From NCBI GenBank assembly GCA_947364395.1, contig CANASS010000010.1:1-51031 (forward strand): DNA of 51,031 bases, read 5' to 3'. The translations under genes were made by a program, and so were the position numbers. The stretch's first letter is position 1. Every line of letters starts with the position of its first letter. This document shows, one piece after another, positions 1 to 6,744 of this stretch. This stretch comes from an uncultured bacterium (GTDB lineage Bacteria; Bacillota; Clostridia; Oscillospirales; Oscillospiraceae). The notes under the pieces were generated by a model. The model ran no database searches and was not told where the DNA came from. It saw only the letters and a list, made by a program, of their open reading frames with translations.

Positions 1-159
1 ACTGGACCTCACTTTTCTGTGAAGTCCAGCTTTTCTTAACTTAATGACATTGCTGTTCTCGGGGGCCTTGCTCTCTTCGCCGGAGGGCTTGCTGCTGCAG
101 CCGGCCAGCAGAGCCAACACCATGACGGAGGCCAGGAGAACGCTCAGGATCTTTTTCAT
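1..159 (-). CDS. Lipoprotein N-terminus, partial (possible ABC solute-binding protein)
   Basis: The gene begins with ATG at 157-159 behind a GGAGGAAA ribosome binding site and runs off the left edge. The first 21 residues are a clear lipoprotein signal peptide: MKK, a hydrophobic stretch, then the lipobox LLAGC with the acylated cysteine at residue 21. A Ser/Pro/Glu-rich linker (SSKPSGEESKAPENSN) follows, as in extracellular solute-binding lipoproteins. After residue 38 the reading frame continues as VIKLRKAGLHRKVRSS, which does not look like a mature domain and is encoded by a perfect-looking hairpin (2-29). The gene may therefore be interrupted by a mobile element just at the edge, or simply end abnormally. 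It is divergent from an AraC regulator, a common arrangement for sugar ABC transporters. The substrate cannot be told. Confidence 0.55.
   Translation of the reverse strand, partial: MKKILSVLLASVMVLALLAGCSSKPSGEESKAPENSNVIKLRKAGLHRKVRSS
2..29. repeat. Inverted repeat at window edge
   Basis: Arms CTGGAC-c-TCAC and GTGA-a-GTCCAG enclose a six-base loop, and a T-rich tract (CTTTTCTT) follows on the plus strand. It could be a plus-strand terminator for something left of the window, or a subterminal palindrome of an insertion sequence that disrupts the lipoprotein gene. The window ends too soon to decide. Confidence 0.5.
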
Positions 160-357
160 TTCATTTCCTCCATTTCGAAATATGTACTCGGATACGGCGG
201 AGACGCTTCCCCGCCCTTACATCTATAAGATTAAACGCTTCCGGTCCCGTTGACAATCTAATTGTTGCTTCAGTTTTTATATTTCTTGTCTTTTTCACAA
301 TTTGCCACATAGAGAAACATTGTTCCACCCCTATTTTCAGCAAAATCCATAATTTCC

Positions 358-375
358 AGTGGAACCGTTTCCACT
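358..375. promoter_or_regulatory. Palindromic operator-like site (cre-like)
   Basis: AGTGGAA-CCGT-TTCCACT has perfect 7-base arms around a central CG-containing tetranucleotide. The form resembles LacI/CcpA-family operators, although G and C replace the usual W positions of the catabolite-responsive element. It lies between the lipoprotein gene (minus) and the AraC gene (plus) and could serve either one. Confidence 0.4.
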
Positions 376-464
376 TTGAAAGGCCCTGTGTCCAGTTCCG
401 CCCCTCCACCGCAAAATTTTGGCTGGAGAGTTGCACAATCTCGAAAAAAAAGATATAATAAATC

Positions 465-492
465 TTGACAAGTTGAAATCCCTTTTTACAAT
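465..492 (+). promoter_or_regulatory. Promoter of the AraC-family gene
   Basis: TTGACA (465-470), a 16-base spacer and TACAAT (487-492). Transcription would start near 499, about 19 bases before the GTG start at 518. This rules out the longer reading frame that begins at 419. Confidence 0.7.
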
Positions 493-517
493 CTTGCGCT
501 GGAAGGAAGGACCCGCT

Positions 518-1357
518 GTGAGCACGCATCAATATATCCTGGCAGAGGCGGATCGCGCCCCGGACCGGGGCGCGGAGCGCGGCCGGCCCCGGCTGCGCTA
601 TGTGACCTACACCCATTACAGCCAGGAGTGGACCTCCCAGCTCCACTCCCACACCTGCACGGAGCTGTTTTTCATCACCGGGGGGAAGGGGGACTTCCTC
701 ATCCGGGAGGAGCGCTTCCCCGTGGGCGTCCACGACATGGTGTCGGTGAACCCCGGGGTGCCCCACACCGAGACCAGCCAGAACGGCAGCCCCATGGAGT
801 ACGTGGTGCTGGGGGTGGAGGGGCTGGAGACCGTGTCCGGCGCGGGGGGCTACGCCCTTCTGAACCAGGCGGTGGAGGACGCCGTGGCCGGATGCCTGCG
901 CATCCTCACCCAGGAGAGCCGGGAGCCCCGGGCGGGGTGCGACGAGATCTGCCAGCGGCTGCTGGAGGTGATCCTGCTGCGGCTGAGCCGCCGGGGGGAC
1001 TTCGCCCTGTCCGACTCTCCCACCGCCGCCTCCGGGTCCAGCCGGGAGTGCAGCCTGGTCCGGCGGTACATCGACAACCACTTCAAGGAAAACCTGACCC
1101 TGGACCAGCTGGCGGGGCTGGCCCATGTGAACAAATACTACCTCTCCCACACCTTCCGCCGGGAGTTCAACATCTCTCCCATCAGCTACCTGATCTCCCG
1201 GCGCATCCAGGAGAGCCGGTTCCTGCTGGCGGAGACCGACCACTCCCTGTCCCAGATCGCCCAGATTCTGGGCTTCTCCTCCCTGAGCTACTTCTCCCAG
1301 AGCTTCCGCAGGGCGGAGGGCATCAGTCCTTTGGAGTACCGAAAACAGCACAGATAA
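518..1357 (+). CDS. AraC-family transcriptional regulator with cupin sensor domain
   Basis: This is a 279-residue DNA-binding regulator. The N-terminal half looks like a cupin arabinose-binding-type sensor: the QLHSHTCTELFFITGGKGDFLI segment has the His-x-His and Glu spacing of that fold. The last ~100 residues are the double helix-turn-helix of AraC/XylS, with YIDNHFKENLTLDQLAGLAHV as the first HTH and ILGFSSLSYFSQSFRRAEGISPLEYR as the C-terminal signature. The start is taken as GTG 518 because a GGAAGGAAGG ribosome binding site lies 7 bases upstream and a good promoter sits inside the longer frame. It is divergent from the lipoprotein gene and probably regulates it and the transport genes beyond the edge. 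The effector is unknown, probably a sugar. Confidence 0.9.
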   Translation: MSTHQYILAEADRAPDRGAERGRPRLRYVTYTHYSQEWTSQLHSHTCTELFFITGGKGDFLIREERFPVGVHDMVSVNPGVPHTETSQNGSPMEYVVLGVEGLETVSGAGGYALLNQAVEDAVAGCLRILTQESREPRAGCDEICQRLLEVILLRLSRRGDFALSDSPTAASGSSRECSLVRRYIDNHFKENLTLDQLAGLAHVNKYYLSHTFRREFNISPISYLISRRIQESRFLLAETDHSLSQIAQILGFSSLSYFSQSFRRAEGISPLEYRKQHR

Positions 1358-1409
1358 GCACGCTCCGGCGCAGGTCGCGCTTCCGCCCCTTGCAGCGGGA
1401 AGCTCCATC

Positions 1410-1573
1410 GTGTATGCTCGCGGCTGGTTCCCCACGGACCAGCTCGGGGCCTGGGTGTTGTTCGGGGTCATCTTTGCGGCCATCACCGCAGGCGTTGAAC
1501 TCTACTTCCGCCTGTCCGGGGGAAGTACGACGACCGGCTGGACTGGTACAGAAAGAACCGTGGAAACAAGTAA
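1410..1573 (+). pseudogene. Decayed fragment, possibly C-terminus of a DUF3021-type membrane protein
   Basis: A hydrophobic helix (LGAWVLFGVIFAAITAGVELYFRLSGG) follows a GWFP segment. To continue sensibly as KYDDRLDWYRKNRGNK and stop at 1571-1573, the frame must shift by one base near 1519. A Trp-Phe-Pro turn, a last membrane helix and a short charged tail are reminiscent of the end of DUF3021 proteins, which usually sit beside LytTR regulators. No N-terminal part is visible, so this is read as a relic. The family assignment is weak. Confidence 0.35.
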
Positions 1574-1619
1574 AAAGAGCCCGGACGGAGGTTTGCGCAC
1601 TCCGTCCGGGCTCTTTTTA
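1572..1619. terminator. Bidirectional intrinsic terminator
   Basis: The 14-base G+C-rich core GAGCCCGGACGGAG pairs with CTCCGTCCGGGCTC around a nine-base loop, flanked by A5 and T5. It serves the convergent AraC region (plus) and the GNAT gene (minus). Confidence 0.9.
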
Positions 1620-1638
1620 ACTGAGTTACTATTTCGCT

Positions 1639-2121
1639 CTACAGTTTAAGAACTGCAATCAATTCTTCACCATCCATATCTCCAGTTTCCACAAAGCCAA
1701 AGGAACTGTACAGCTTCTTTGCAGCTGTATTTTCCGATTCATAAGACAGCCAGCAATATTCCGCCTCGCCGCATGGTTTTGTATTGATGAAGTTCAGCGC
1801 AAGTTTTACCGCCTCTTTCCCATATCCTCTATACTGATATCTCTTATCAATCATTAAGCGCCACAGATTATAATTGTTATTTGCAATCTTTGGGGCGTCA
1901 TCCCAATCATCATCGGTATCATAACCAACCATCAAAAAACCGACCAGCGTATTATCATCAAAAATTCCAAATGGGAAGGCATAGCCGCCTCCAGTGATTG
2001 CCGTATACGCTTCGATTATACTCACATCATTACTTGCCACAAAGTCAGCTTGTTCCTCTTTGACATTCAATTTAAGGATGTCCCACACATTTTTTCCATT
2101 AACTTTTTCAAGCCTTACCAT
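1639..2121 (-). CDS. GNAT-family N-acetyltransferase, spermidine/diamine acetyltransferase-like
   Basis: This 160-residue protein transfers acetyl from acetyl-CoA to an amine, by family knowledge. The acetyl-CoA-binding motif A is visible as RYQYRGYGKEAVKLALNF (Q/R-x-x-G-x-G), preceded by the beta-4 strand LWRLMIDK. The SENTAAKKLYSSFGF segment is motif B. Overall order and the D/E-rich loop before LWRLMI resemble the PaiA/BltD polyamine acetyltransferases, but the substrate is unproven. It starts 19 bases after the glnS stop on the same strand, with only a weak GGTGAT ribosome site, so it may be cotranscribed with glnS. Its base composition is clearly more A+T-rich than its neighbours (many TTA, AAT and ATA codons), which suggests recent acquisition. 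Confidence 0.85.
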   Translation of the reverse strand: MVRLEKVNGKNVWDILKLNVKEEQADFVASNDVSIIEAYTAITGGGYAFPFGIFDDNTLVGFLMVGYDTDDDWDDAPKIANNNYNLWRLMIDKRYQYRGYGKEAVKLALNFINTKPCGEAEYCWLSYESENTAAKKLYSSFGFVETGDMDGEELIAVLKL

Positions 2122-2140
2122 TTTATCACCAAATTTATCT

Positions 2141-3826
2141 TTACGGCTTAAAGCTGTCCTTCAGGCTCACCGAGCGGTTGAACACCAGATGCTCCGGCTT
2201 GGAATCCCTGCTGTCGGCGCAGAAATACCCCTGGCGCATGAACTGGAAACGGTCGGACGGCTGGGCCTCAGCCAGCCCCGCTTCCACCTTGCAGCCCGTG
2301 AGCACTTCCAGGGAATTGGGGTTCAGGCACTCCAAAAAGTCCTTGCCCGCCGCGTCCGGCTCCGGGTCGGAGAACAGGTTGTCGTACAGCCGCACCTCCG
2401 CGTCCACGGCGGCGGCCCCGTCCACCCAGTGGATGGTGGCCCCCTTCACCTTCCGGCCGTCGGCGGGGTTGCCGCCCCGGCTGTCCGGGTCGTACTCGGC
2501 GGCGATCTCGATAACGTTCCCCTGATCGTCCGTCTCGTAGCCCACGCACTTGATGAGATAGGCCCCCTTCAAGCGGCACTCGGGGCCGTTGGGGTAGAGC
2601 CGCTTGTACTTGGGCACCGGCTCGGGAAGGAAGTCCTCCCTCTCAATCCACAGTTCCCGGGAAAAGGTGACGGTGTGGGCACCCTCCTCGGGGCGCAGGG
2701 GGTTGTTCTCCACCTCGAAGGTCTCCGACTGCCCCGCGGGGTAGTTGGTAATCACCAGCTTCACCGGGCGCAGCACCGCCATTACCCGACGGGCGGTTTC
2801 ATTCAGGTCCTCCCGGAGGCAGTACTCCAGGAAGGCGTACTCAATGGTATTGGACGACTTGGTCACCCCCACCCGGTCACAGAAATTGCGGATGGCCTTG
2901 GGGGTGTAGCCCCGGCGGCGCAGGCCGCACAGGGTGGGCATGCGGGGGTCGTCCCAGCCGGACACCCGGCCCTCCTCCACCAGCTGGCGCAGCTTGCGCT
3001 TGGACATGACGGTGTGGTCAATGCCCAGCCGGGCAAACTCGATCTGGCGGGGCTTGTGGTAAGGGATGGAAACGTTGTTGGCCACCCAGTCGTACAGGGG
3101 CCGGTGGTTCTCGAATTCCAGGGAGCAAAGGGAGTGGGTGATCCCCTCCAAGGCGTCCTCAATGGGGTGGGCAAAGTCGTACATGGGGTAGATGCACCAC
3201 TTGTCCCCCTGGCGGTGGTGGTGGGCGTGGTTGATGCGGTAGATCACCGGGTCCCGCATGTTGAAGTTGCCGGAGGCCAGGTCGATCTTGGCCCGGAGGG
3301 TATATTTCCCGTTGGGGAACTCTCCGTTCTTCATCCGCTCAAAGAGGTCCAAGGACTCCTCCACGGGCCGGTCCCGCCAGGGAGAAGTGGCGGGCACGCC
3401 GATGGCGCCCCGGTGCTCCTTGAATTCCTCCGGGGACAGCTCGCACACGTAGGCCAGCCCCTTCTTGATGAGCTCCACCGCGTACCCGTACATCTGGGGG
3501 AAGTAGTCGGAGGCGTAGTAGAACCGCTCCCCCCAGTCGAAGCCCAGCCAGTGGATGTCCTCCTGGATGGCCTCCACATACTCCACGTCCTCTTTGGAGG
3601 GGTTGGTGTCGTCCATCCGCAGATTGCACATGCCGCCGTACTTCTCCGCCGTGCCAAAGTCGATGGTCAGCGCCTTACAGTGGCCGATGTGGAGGTAGCC
3701 GTTGGGCTCGGGGGGGAAACGGGTGTGGACAGTCATGCCCTGGTACTGCCCGCCCTGAGCGATGTCCTCGTCGATAAAGTCGTGGATAAAGTTCTGGCTC
3801 ATGGATGCGTTCAGCTCTTCTGCCAT
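2141..3826 (-). CDS. glnS: Glutaminyl-tRNA synthetase
   Basis: This class I aminoacyl-tRNA synthetase charges tRNA-Gln with glutamine in the cytosol. At 561 residues it has the usual GlnRS length. The class I signature is PPEPNGYLHIGHCKA (HIGH), and the KMSKS counterpart is VMSKRKL. The acceptor-binding region with TNPSKEDVEYVEAIQEDIHWLGFDWGE and the C-terminal anticodon-binding beta barrels are intact. The start at 3824-3826 (MAEELNASMSQ) follows an AGGAGTG ribosome site. A longer reading frame extends upstream through the leader hairpin and is not credible. A promoter that reads directly into a hairpin lies just upstream. No T-box motif was found in the leader. Confidence 0.97.
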   Translation of the reverse strand: MAEELNASMSQNFIHDFIDEDIAQGGQYQGMTVHTRFPPEPNGYLHIGHCKALTIDFGTAEKYGGMCNLRMDDTNPSKEDVEYVEAIQEDIHWLGFDWGERFYYASDYFPQMYGYAVELIKKGLAYVCELSPEEFKEHRGAIGVPATSPWRDRPVEESLDLFERMKNGEFPNGKYTLRAKIDLASGNFNMRDPVIYRINHAHHHRQGDKWCIYPMYDFAHPIEDALEGITHSLCSLEFENHRPLYDWVANNVSIPYHKPRQIEFARLGIDHTVMSKRKLRQLVEEGRVSGWDDPRMPTLCGLRRRGYTPKAIRNFCDRVGVTKSSNTIEYAFLEYCLREDLNETARRVMAVLRPVKLVITNYPAGQSETFEVENNPLRPEEGAHTVTFSRELWIEREDFLPEPVPKYKRLYPNGPECRLKGAYLIKCVGYETDDQGNVIEIAAEYDPDSRGGNPADGRKVKGATIHWVDGAAAVDAEVRLYDNLFSDPEPDAAGKDFLECLNPNSLEVLTGCKVEAGLAEAQPSDRFQFMRQGYFCADSRDSKPEHLVFNRSVSLKDSFKP

Positions 3827-3852
3827 GTCTGTCACTCCTCGGTAAATAAAAA

Positions 3853-3884
3853 GATTGGGCCTTGGGACATCCCAAAGCCCAATC
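3853..3884 (-). terminator. glnS: Hairpin with U-run in the glnS leader
   Basis: On the minus strand a 15-base stem with one G-U wobble (GATTGGGCTTTGGGA / TCCCAAGGCCCAATC) and a two-base loop is followed by TTTTTATTT. It has the form of an intrinsic terminator but lies between the glnS promoter and its ribosome site. It may block read-through from upstream, form a 5'-terminal stabilising hairpin, or attenuate glnS. Confidence 0.7.
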
Positions 3885-3913
3885 ATTATATCCGTTTTTC
3901 CCGGGAAAAGCAA
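3885..3913 (-). promoter_or_regulatory. glnS: Putative glnS promoter
   Basis: TTGCTT (3908-3913), a 17-base spacer and TATAAT (3885-3890) on the minus strand. The expected start near 3878 lies inside the 5' arm of the adjacent hairpin. Confidence 0.6.
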
Positions 3914-4019
3914 CTGGCAATCGTGCCAATTTCGGCGCTCTGCCAGCGCCATCAATGGAGCAGGGGCTCCACAAAGCCGCTCTTTGGCTTTGCGAGCAAG
4001 TTTCCAGCTCAGCTGGAAG

Positions 4020-4195
4020 CGAAGGATATAGAGCCTGTGACGACGCTGTCACGCTTTGAAGCGGCCAAGACGCTCGGTCGCTTTCACTCCGCCTCGTACA
4101 AAACCCGCCCCGCTGCGCGGGGCGGGGCTTTTGCCCTCACTCCAGTCCATCCGCGCTGCTCACGACGGCTCCGCACTTCCGTAGTCCTCGCAGAC
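4020..4195. repeat. Dispersed intergenic repeat, copy A
   Basis: This copy contains GTCACGCT-n-GAAGCGGCC, a perfect hairpin AAAACCCGCCCCGC/GCGGGGCGGGG-TTTT at 4100-4132, and the block CCATCCGCGCTGCTCACGAC. The same blocks recur at 5325-5620 and, inverted, at 48934-49262. It supplies the stop codon and last codons of the upstream lipoprotein gene. The hairpin can act as a terminator in both directions. Confidence 0.8.
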
Positions 4196-5299
4196 GGGAT
4201 GAAGCGCCTCCGGCCACTCGTACCCCAGCCCGGTCAGCTCCTGGTCTGTGTACAGCCGGAAGGGAGACCCCTCCCCCTCCTCCGGCTCCTCGTCCTCCTC
4301 GGGGCGCAGGCTCTGGGGCAGCAAATGGCGGTAGCCCCCGTCGGTGGCCGTCATGAGCCACAGCCCCGCCGGACCGCGCACCGGCTCCACCTCGATGGCG
4401 CACTGCTGGCACAGGTACTCCATGGCCATGAGCAGGCCGAAGTCGGAGGCCGGCTCGCCGGACAGCGCGTCCAGCGCCAGATTGGTGCCGTCCGGCGTGT
4501 AGGGTCCGGCGGAGGCCCGGACAATGGCCGCCAGCTCCTCCACGGTATACCCTTCCCCGGCCGGGGGCGACGCCTCCAGCAGGGCCGCGGCGGCGGCCTC
4601 CAGCTGCTGGGCGTAGCCCTGCTCCTCCTCCGCCACCGCCTCGGCGCTCTGGCTCCAGCCCACCTTCACCTCAATGACGCGGCGGGTGCCCGTCTCCGGG
4701 TACAGGCGGATGGATGTTCTGCTGATGTCATGGTGGCGGTACAGGGCCGGGGAACCGGCGCAGGCCAGATCCAGCAGGTGCTCCACCAGCTCCTGGTCGC
4801 CGGAGAAGTAGGAGGCCAGAAAAGCGGTGGAATCCTCCTGACCGGACACCAGCCGCTTCAGCTCCTGCCGCACACCGGCCAGGCTCCTGACCTCCCGCAG
4901 GCCGGCCACCTCCTGGGCGGAGCGGGAGTAGGCGATCCGCAGCTCCACCTCGTAGTAGGTGAGGATCTGGGTGGCCTCATAGCGCATGGAGCGCACGGAG
5001 AACGCCCCCAAGGGGTCGTCGTACAGCACCTCGTCCCGGGCGTTGGCCAAATCGGCCTCCACGTCCCCCGTATAGTTGTACAGCCGGATGGCCCCTTCCG
5101 TACGGTGGCCGCTGACAAAATAGAGCATGGCGTTCACCAGCCCCTGGTAGCTCTCCGCCCGGAGGACGGACTCCTCCTCGGTGACTGCGTAATCCACGTG
5201 AGTGGAGACCGTCTCGTGGCCCCGCTCCAGCATGGCGGCGCAGCCGGAAAGAGAGAGCAAGGCCAAGCACAAAAGCATGGCCAGTATTCGTTTTTTCAC
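4160..5299 (-). CDS. Predicted lipoprotein of unknown function
   Basis: A GTG start at 5297-5299 follows an AGGAGGAGA ribosome site and gives a 379-residue protein. Residues 1-19 form a lipoprotein signal peptide with lipobox LSLSGC, so the protein is predicted to be anchored outside the membrane. The mature part is acidic, with alternating helical and strand-like segments: YAVTEEESVLRAESYQGLVNAMLYFV near the start, and two matching-looking units that each end in an Arg-rich strand (RSMRYEATQILTYYEVELRIAYS; RRVIEVKVGWSQSAEAVAEEE). A transglutaminase or peptidase signature was looked for and not found. The final residues GSAEPS and the stop come from the dispersed repeat, so the native C-terminus may have been altered. 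I do not recognise the family. Confidence 0.75.
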   Translation of the reverse strand: MKKRILAMLLCLALLSLSGCAAMLERGHETVSTHVDYAVTEEESVLRAESYQGLVNAMLYFVSGHRTEGAIRLYNYTGDVEADLANARDEVLYDDPLGAFSVRSMRYEATQILTYYEVELRIAYSRSAQEVAGLREVRSLAGVRQELKRLVSGQEDSTAFLASYFSGDQELVEHLLDLACAGSPALYRHHDISRTSIRLYPETGTRRVIEVKVGWSQSAEAVAEEEQGYAQQLEAAAAALLEASPPAGEGYTVEELAAIVRASAGPYTPDGTNLALDALSGEPASDFGLLMAMEYLCQQCAIEVEPVRGPAGLWLMTATDGGYRHLLPQSLRPEEDEEPEEGEGSPFRLYTDQELTGLGYEWPEALHPVCEDYGSAEPS

Positions 5300-5324
5300 T
5301 GTCTCCTCCTTCCTCGCGCCGCTC

Positions 5325-5470
5325 ATGAGGGCTCCGCGCTTCTGTGTTGTCACGCTGCGAAGCGGCCAGGACGTTCGGTCCCTTTCCCTCCGACTCGGGC
5401 AAAATGCAGATTTTCTCCGAAAATCCTGGCTTTTTGCCCTCGCTTCGGTCCAAGCTCCCTCACTGTCCGC
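5325..5470. repeat. Dispersed intergenic repeat, copy B
   Basis: The block GGCTCCGCGCTTCTGTG, then TTGTCACGCTGCGAAGCGGCC, then the hairpin GGGCAAAA...GATTTTC/GAAAATC...TTTTTGCCC at 5397-5439, and CGCTTCGGTCCAAGCTCC. It has the same modules as copies A, C and E, but the variable hairpin differs in sequence. Confidence 0.8.
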
Positions 5471-5477
5471 TTCTCCG

Positions 5478-5620
5478 CGCTTCTGTGTTGTCACGCTGCG
5501 CCTGTTCGCGACGCGCGGCTTCGCTGCGGCTCAGGCAAAACCCGCCCCCGCTGCGCGGTGGCTAGGCTTTTCCCTTCGCTCCGCTCCATCCGCGCTGCTC
5601 ACGACGGCTCCGCGCTTCTC
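5478..5620. repeat. Dispersed intergenic repeat, copy C
   Basis: This copy lies in tandem with copy B. It has GTTGTCACGCTGCGCCTG, TTCGCGACGCGCGGCT, an imperfect hairpin flanked by AAAA and TTTT (5537-5571), then CTCCATCCGCGCTGCTCACG and ACGGCTCCGCGCTTCT. It ends immediately before the stop codon of the YitT-family gene. Confidence 0.8.
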
Positions 5621-6487
5621 TTATAATCCATCCTTTTTGTAGTCCCGGAAGCCCTCGCCCAGCACCTCGTGGGCGTCGCATACAATGACAAAGGCCACGG
5701 GGTCGATGTCCTTGACGGCAGCCTTGATGGCGGCGATCTCCCGCTGCTTGAAGGCGCACATGAGCACGTTTTTGTCCGACCCGGTGTAGGCCCCCTGACC
5801 GCGCAGGATGGTGACGCCCCGGTCCAGGTCATTGACAATGGCGTCGGAGATCTCCTTGTTTTTGTCGCTGATGATATAGGCCACCTTGGCGGTGTCCATG
5901 CCGTAGAGCACCCCATCCATGACGATGGTTGAGATATACAGGGCCACCAGGCCGTACAGGGCGGCGTACAGGGTGCGGAAGGCCGCCGCCACCGCCAGGA
6001 TCACCGCCAGGTCGATGCCCATCAGCAGCTTGCCCATGGGCAGCCAGGCCAGCTTCAGCTTCAAAAGCCGGGCCAGCAGATCGGTGCCGCCGGTGGTGGC
6101 CCCCTGCTGGAACACCAGCCCCAAAGACAGCCCCATCAGCAGCCCGCCGAAAATACAGGCCAGCAGGGGGTCCATGGGCTCCCACTCCCGCAGGGGGGTG
6201 AGGATGTCGATGAAAATGGAGGAGATGAACATGGCGTACAGCGAGGACACCAGCAGCCCCCCGCCGATGAATTTCCACCCCAGGATGAACAGAGGGATAT
6301 TGAGCACAATGACGGTGACGCCTACGGGACAGGCGGGGATCAGATAATTTACGATCTGGCCCACCCCGGTGATGCCGCCAAAAGCGATGCCGTTGGGCGC
6401 GTAGCACCACACAAACCCCAGCGCGTAAACAGCGGAGGCCGCGGTGATAATCAAAAGAGGAAGCAGAGTTTTTTTCAAGCGGACCAT
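5621..6487 (-). CDS. YitT-family membrane protein (DUF161 plus C-terminal DUF2179)
   Basis: This 288-residue integral membrane protein has five or six predicted helices in the first ~200 residues, including IITAASAVYALGFVWCY, VTVIVLNIPLFILGWKFIGGGLL and GKLLMGIDLAVILAVAAAFR. The family motif GIAFGGITGVGQIVNYL and the GATTGGTDLLARLL segment are both typical of YitT proteins. A soluble C-terminal domain (from about residue 205, VAYIISDKNKEISDAIVNDLDRGVTILRGQGAYTG) is DUF2179, a ferredoxin-like regulatory fold. The function is unproven in most bacteria. The start has GGAGGCG upstream. The gene is on the same strand as the topoisomerase A gene but separated from it by a terminator hairpin and a MITE-like element. 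Confidence 0.93.
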   Translation of the reverse strand: MVRLKKTLLPLLIITAASAVYALGFVWCYAPNGIAFGGITGVGQIVNYLIPACPVGVTVIVLNIPLFILGWKFIGGGLLVSSLYAMFISSIFIDILTPLREWEPMDPLLACIFGGLLMGLSLGLVFQQGATTGGTDLLARLLKLKLAWLPMGKLLMGIDLAVILAVAAAFRTLYAALYGLVALYISTIVMDGVLYGMDTAKVAYIISDKNKEISDAIVNDLDRGVTILRGQGAYTGSDKNVLMCAFKQREIAAIKAAVKDIDPVAFVIVCDAHEVLGEGFRDYKKDGL

Positions 6488-6517
6488 AGGGCGCCTCCAA
6501 TCAGGTAAGGATGTCTA

Positions 6518-6682
6518 AGAACCTATATTCACAACCTCAATTCACCGTCTGGCCGGATGTTTTCCCGGCATGCGGCGTTAAATTTTCTTGAAGTAAACCC
6601 AATGATTCCCTGCGAAAATCTGCCTTGCCTGTGGGAAAAATCCCTCGGCCATCCGGCGGCTTCGGCTGTGAATACAGGTTCT
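6518..6682. mobile_element. MITE-like element, copy 1
   Basis: This is a 165-base non-coding element with 19-base imperfect terminal inverted repeats: AGAACCTATATTCACAACC at the left and the complement of AGAACCTGTATTCACAGCC at the right. A second copy about 85-90% identical by eye lies at 10955-11116. It contains no reading frame able to encode a transposase. Sequence identity continues past the right terminus into the terminator hairpin, so the mobile or duplicated unit may be larger (about 230 bases). Confidence 0.7.
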
Positions 6683-6698
6683 AAAAGTTTCTTTTTGC

Positions 6699-6728
6699 CC
6701 CGCTTTTTCTTTTCAAAGAAAAAGCGGG
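6699..6728. terminator. Hairpin after the topoisomerase A gene
   Basis: CCCGCTTTTTCTTT pairs with AAAGAAAAAGCGGG around a two-base loop, 16 bases after the stop of the topoisomerase gene. It is the same hairpin as at 11132-11158. The A/T-rich arms can act as the U-tract in either direction. Confidence 0.7.
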
Positions 6729-6744
6729 CCGCCGGAGGCACGTC

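Noticed and set aside
628..1620. A 330-codon plus-strand frame overlapping the AraC gene
   Set aside because: It is a shifted frame of the AraC gene, rich in Pro/Gly/Arg, with no ribosome site and no domain.
3827..4140. T-box riboswitch for glnS
   Set aside because: The glnS leader was searched for the conserved T-box bulge (AGGGTGGNACCGCG) on the minus strand. It is absent, and the leader after the likely promoter is too short.
1994..5626. A 1210-codon plus-strand reading frame
   Set aside because: It is antisense to glnS, the lipoprotein and their leaders, and its translation is His/Leu/Gly/Val-rich without domains. GC-rich third positions on the minus strand remove stops.
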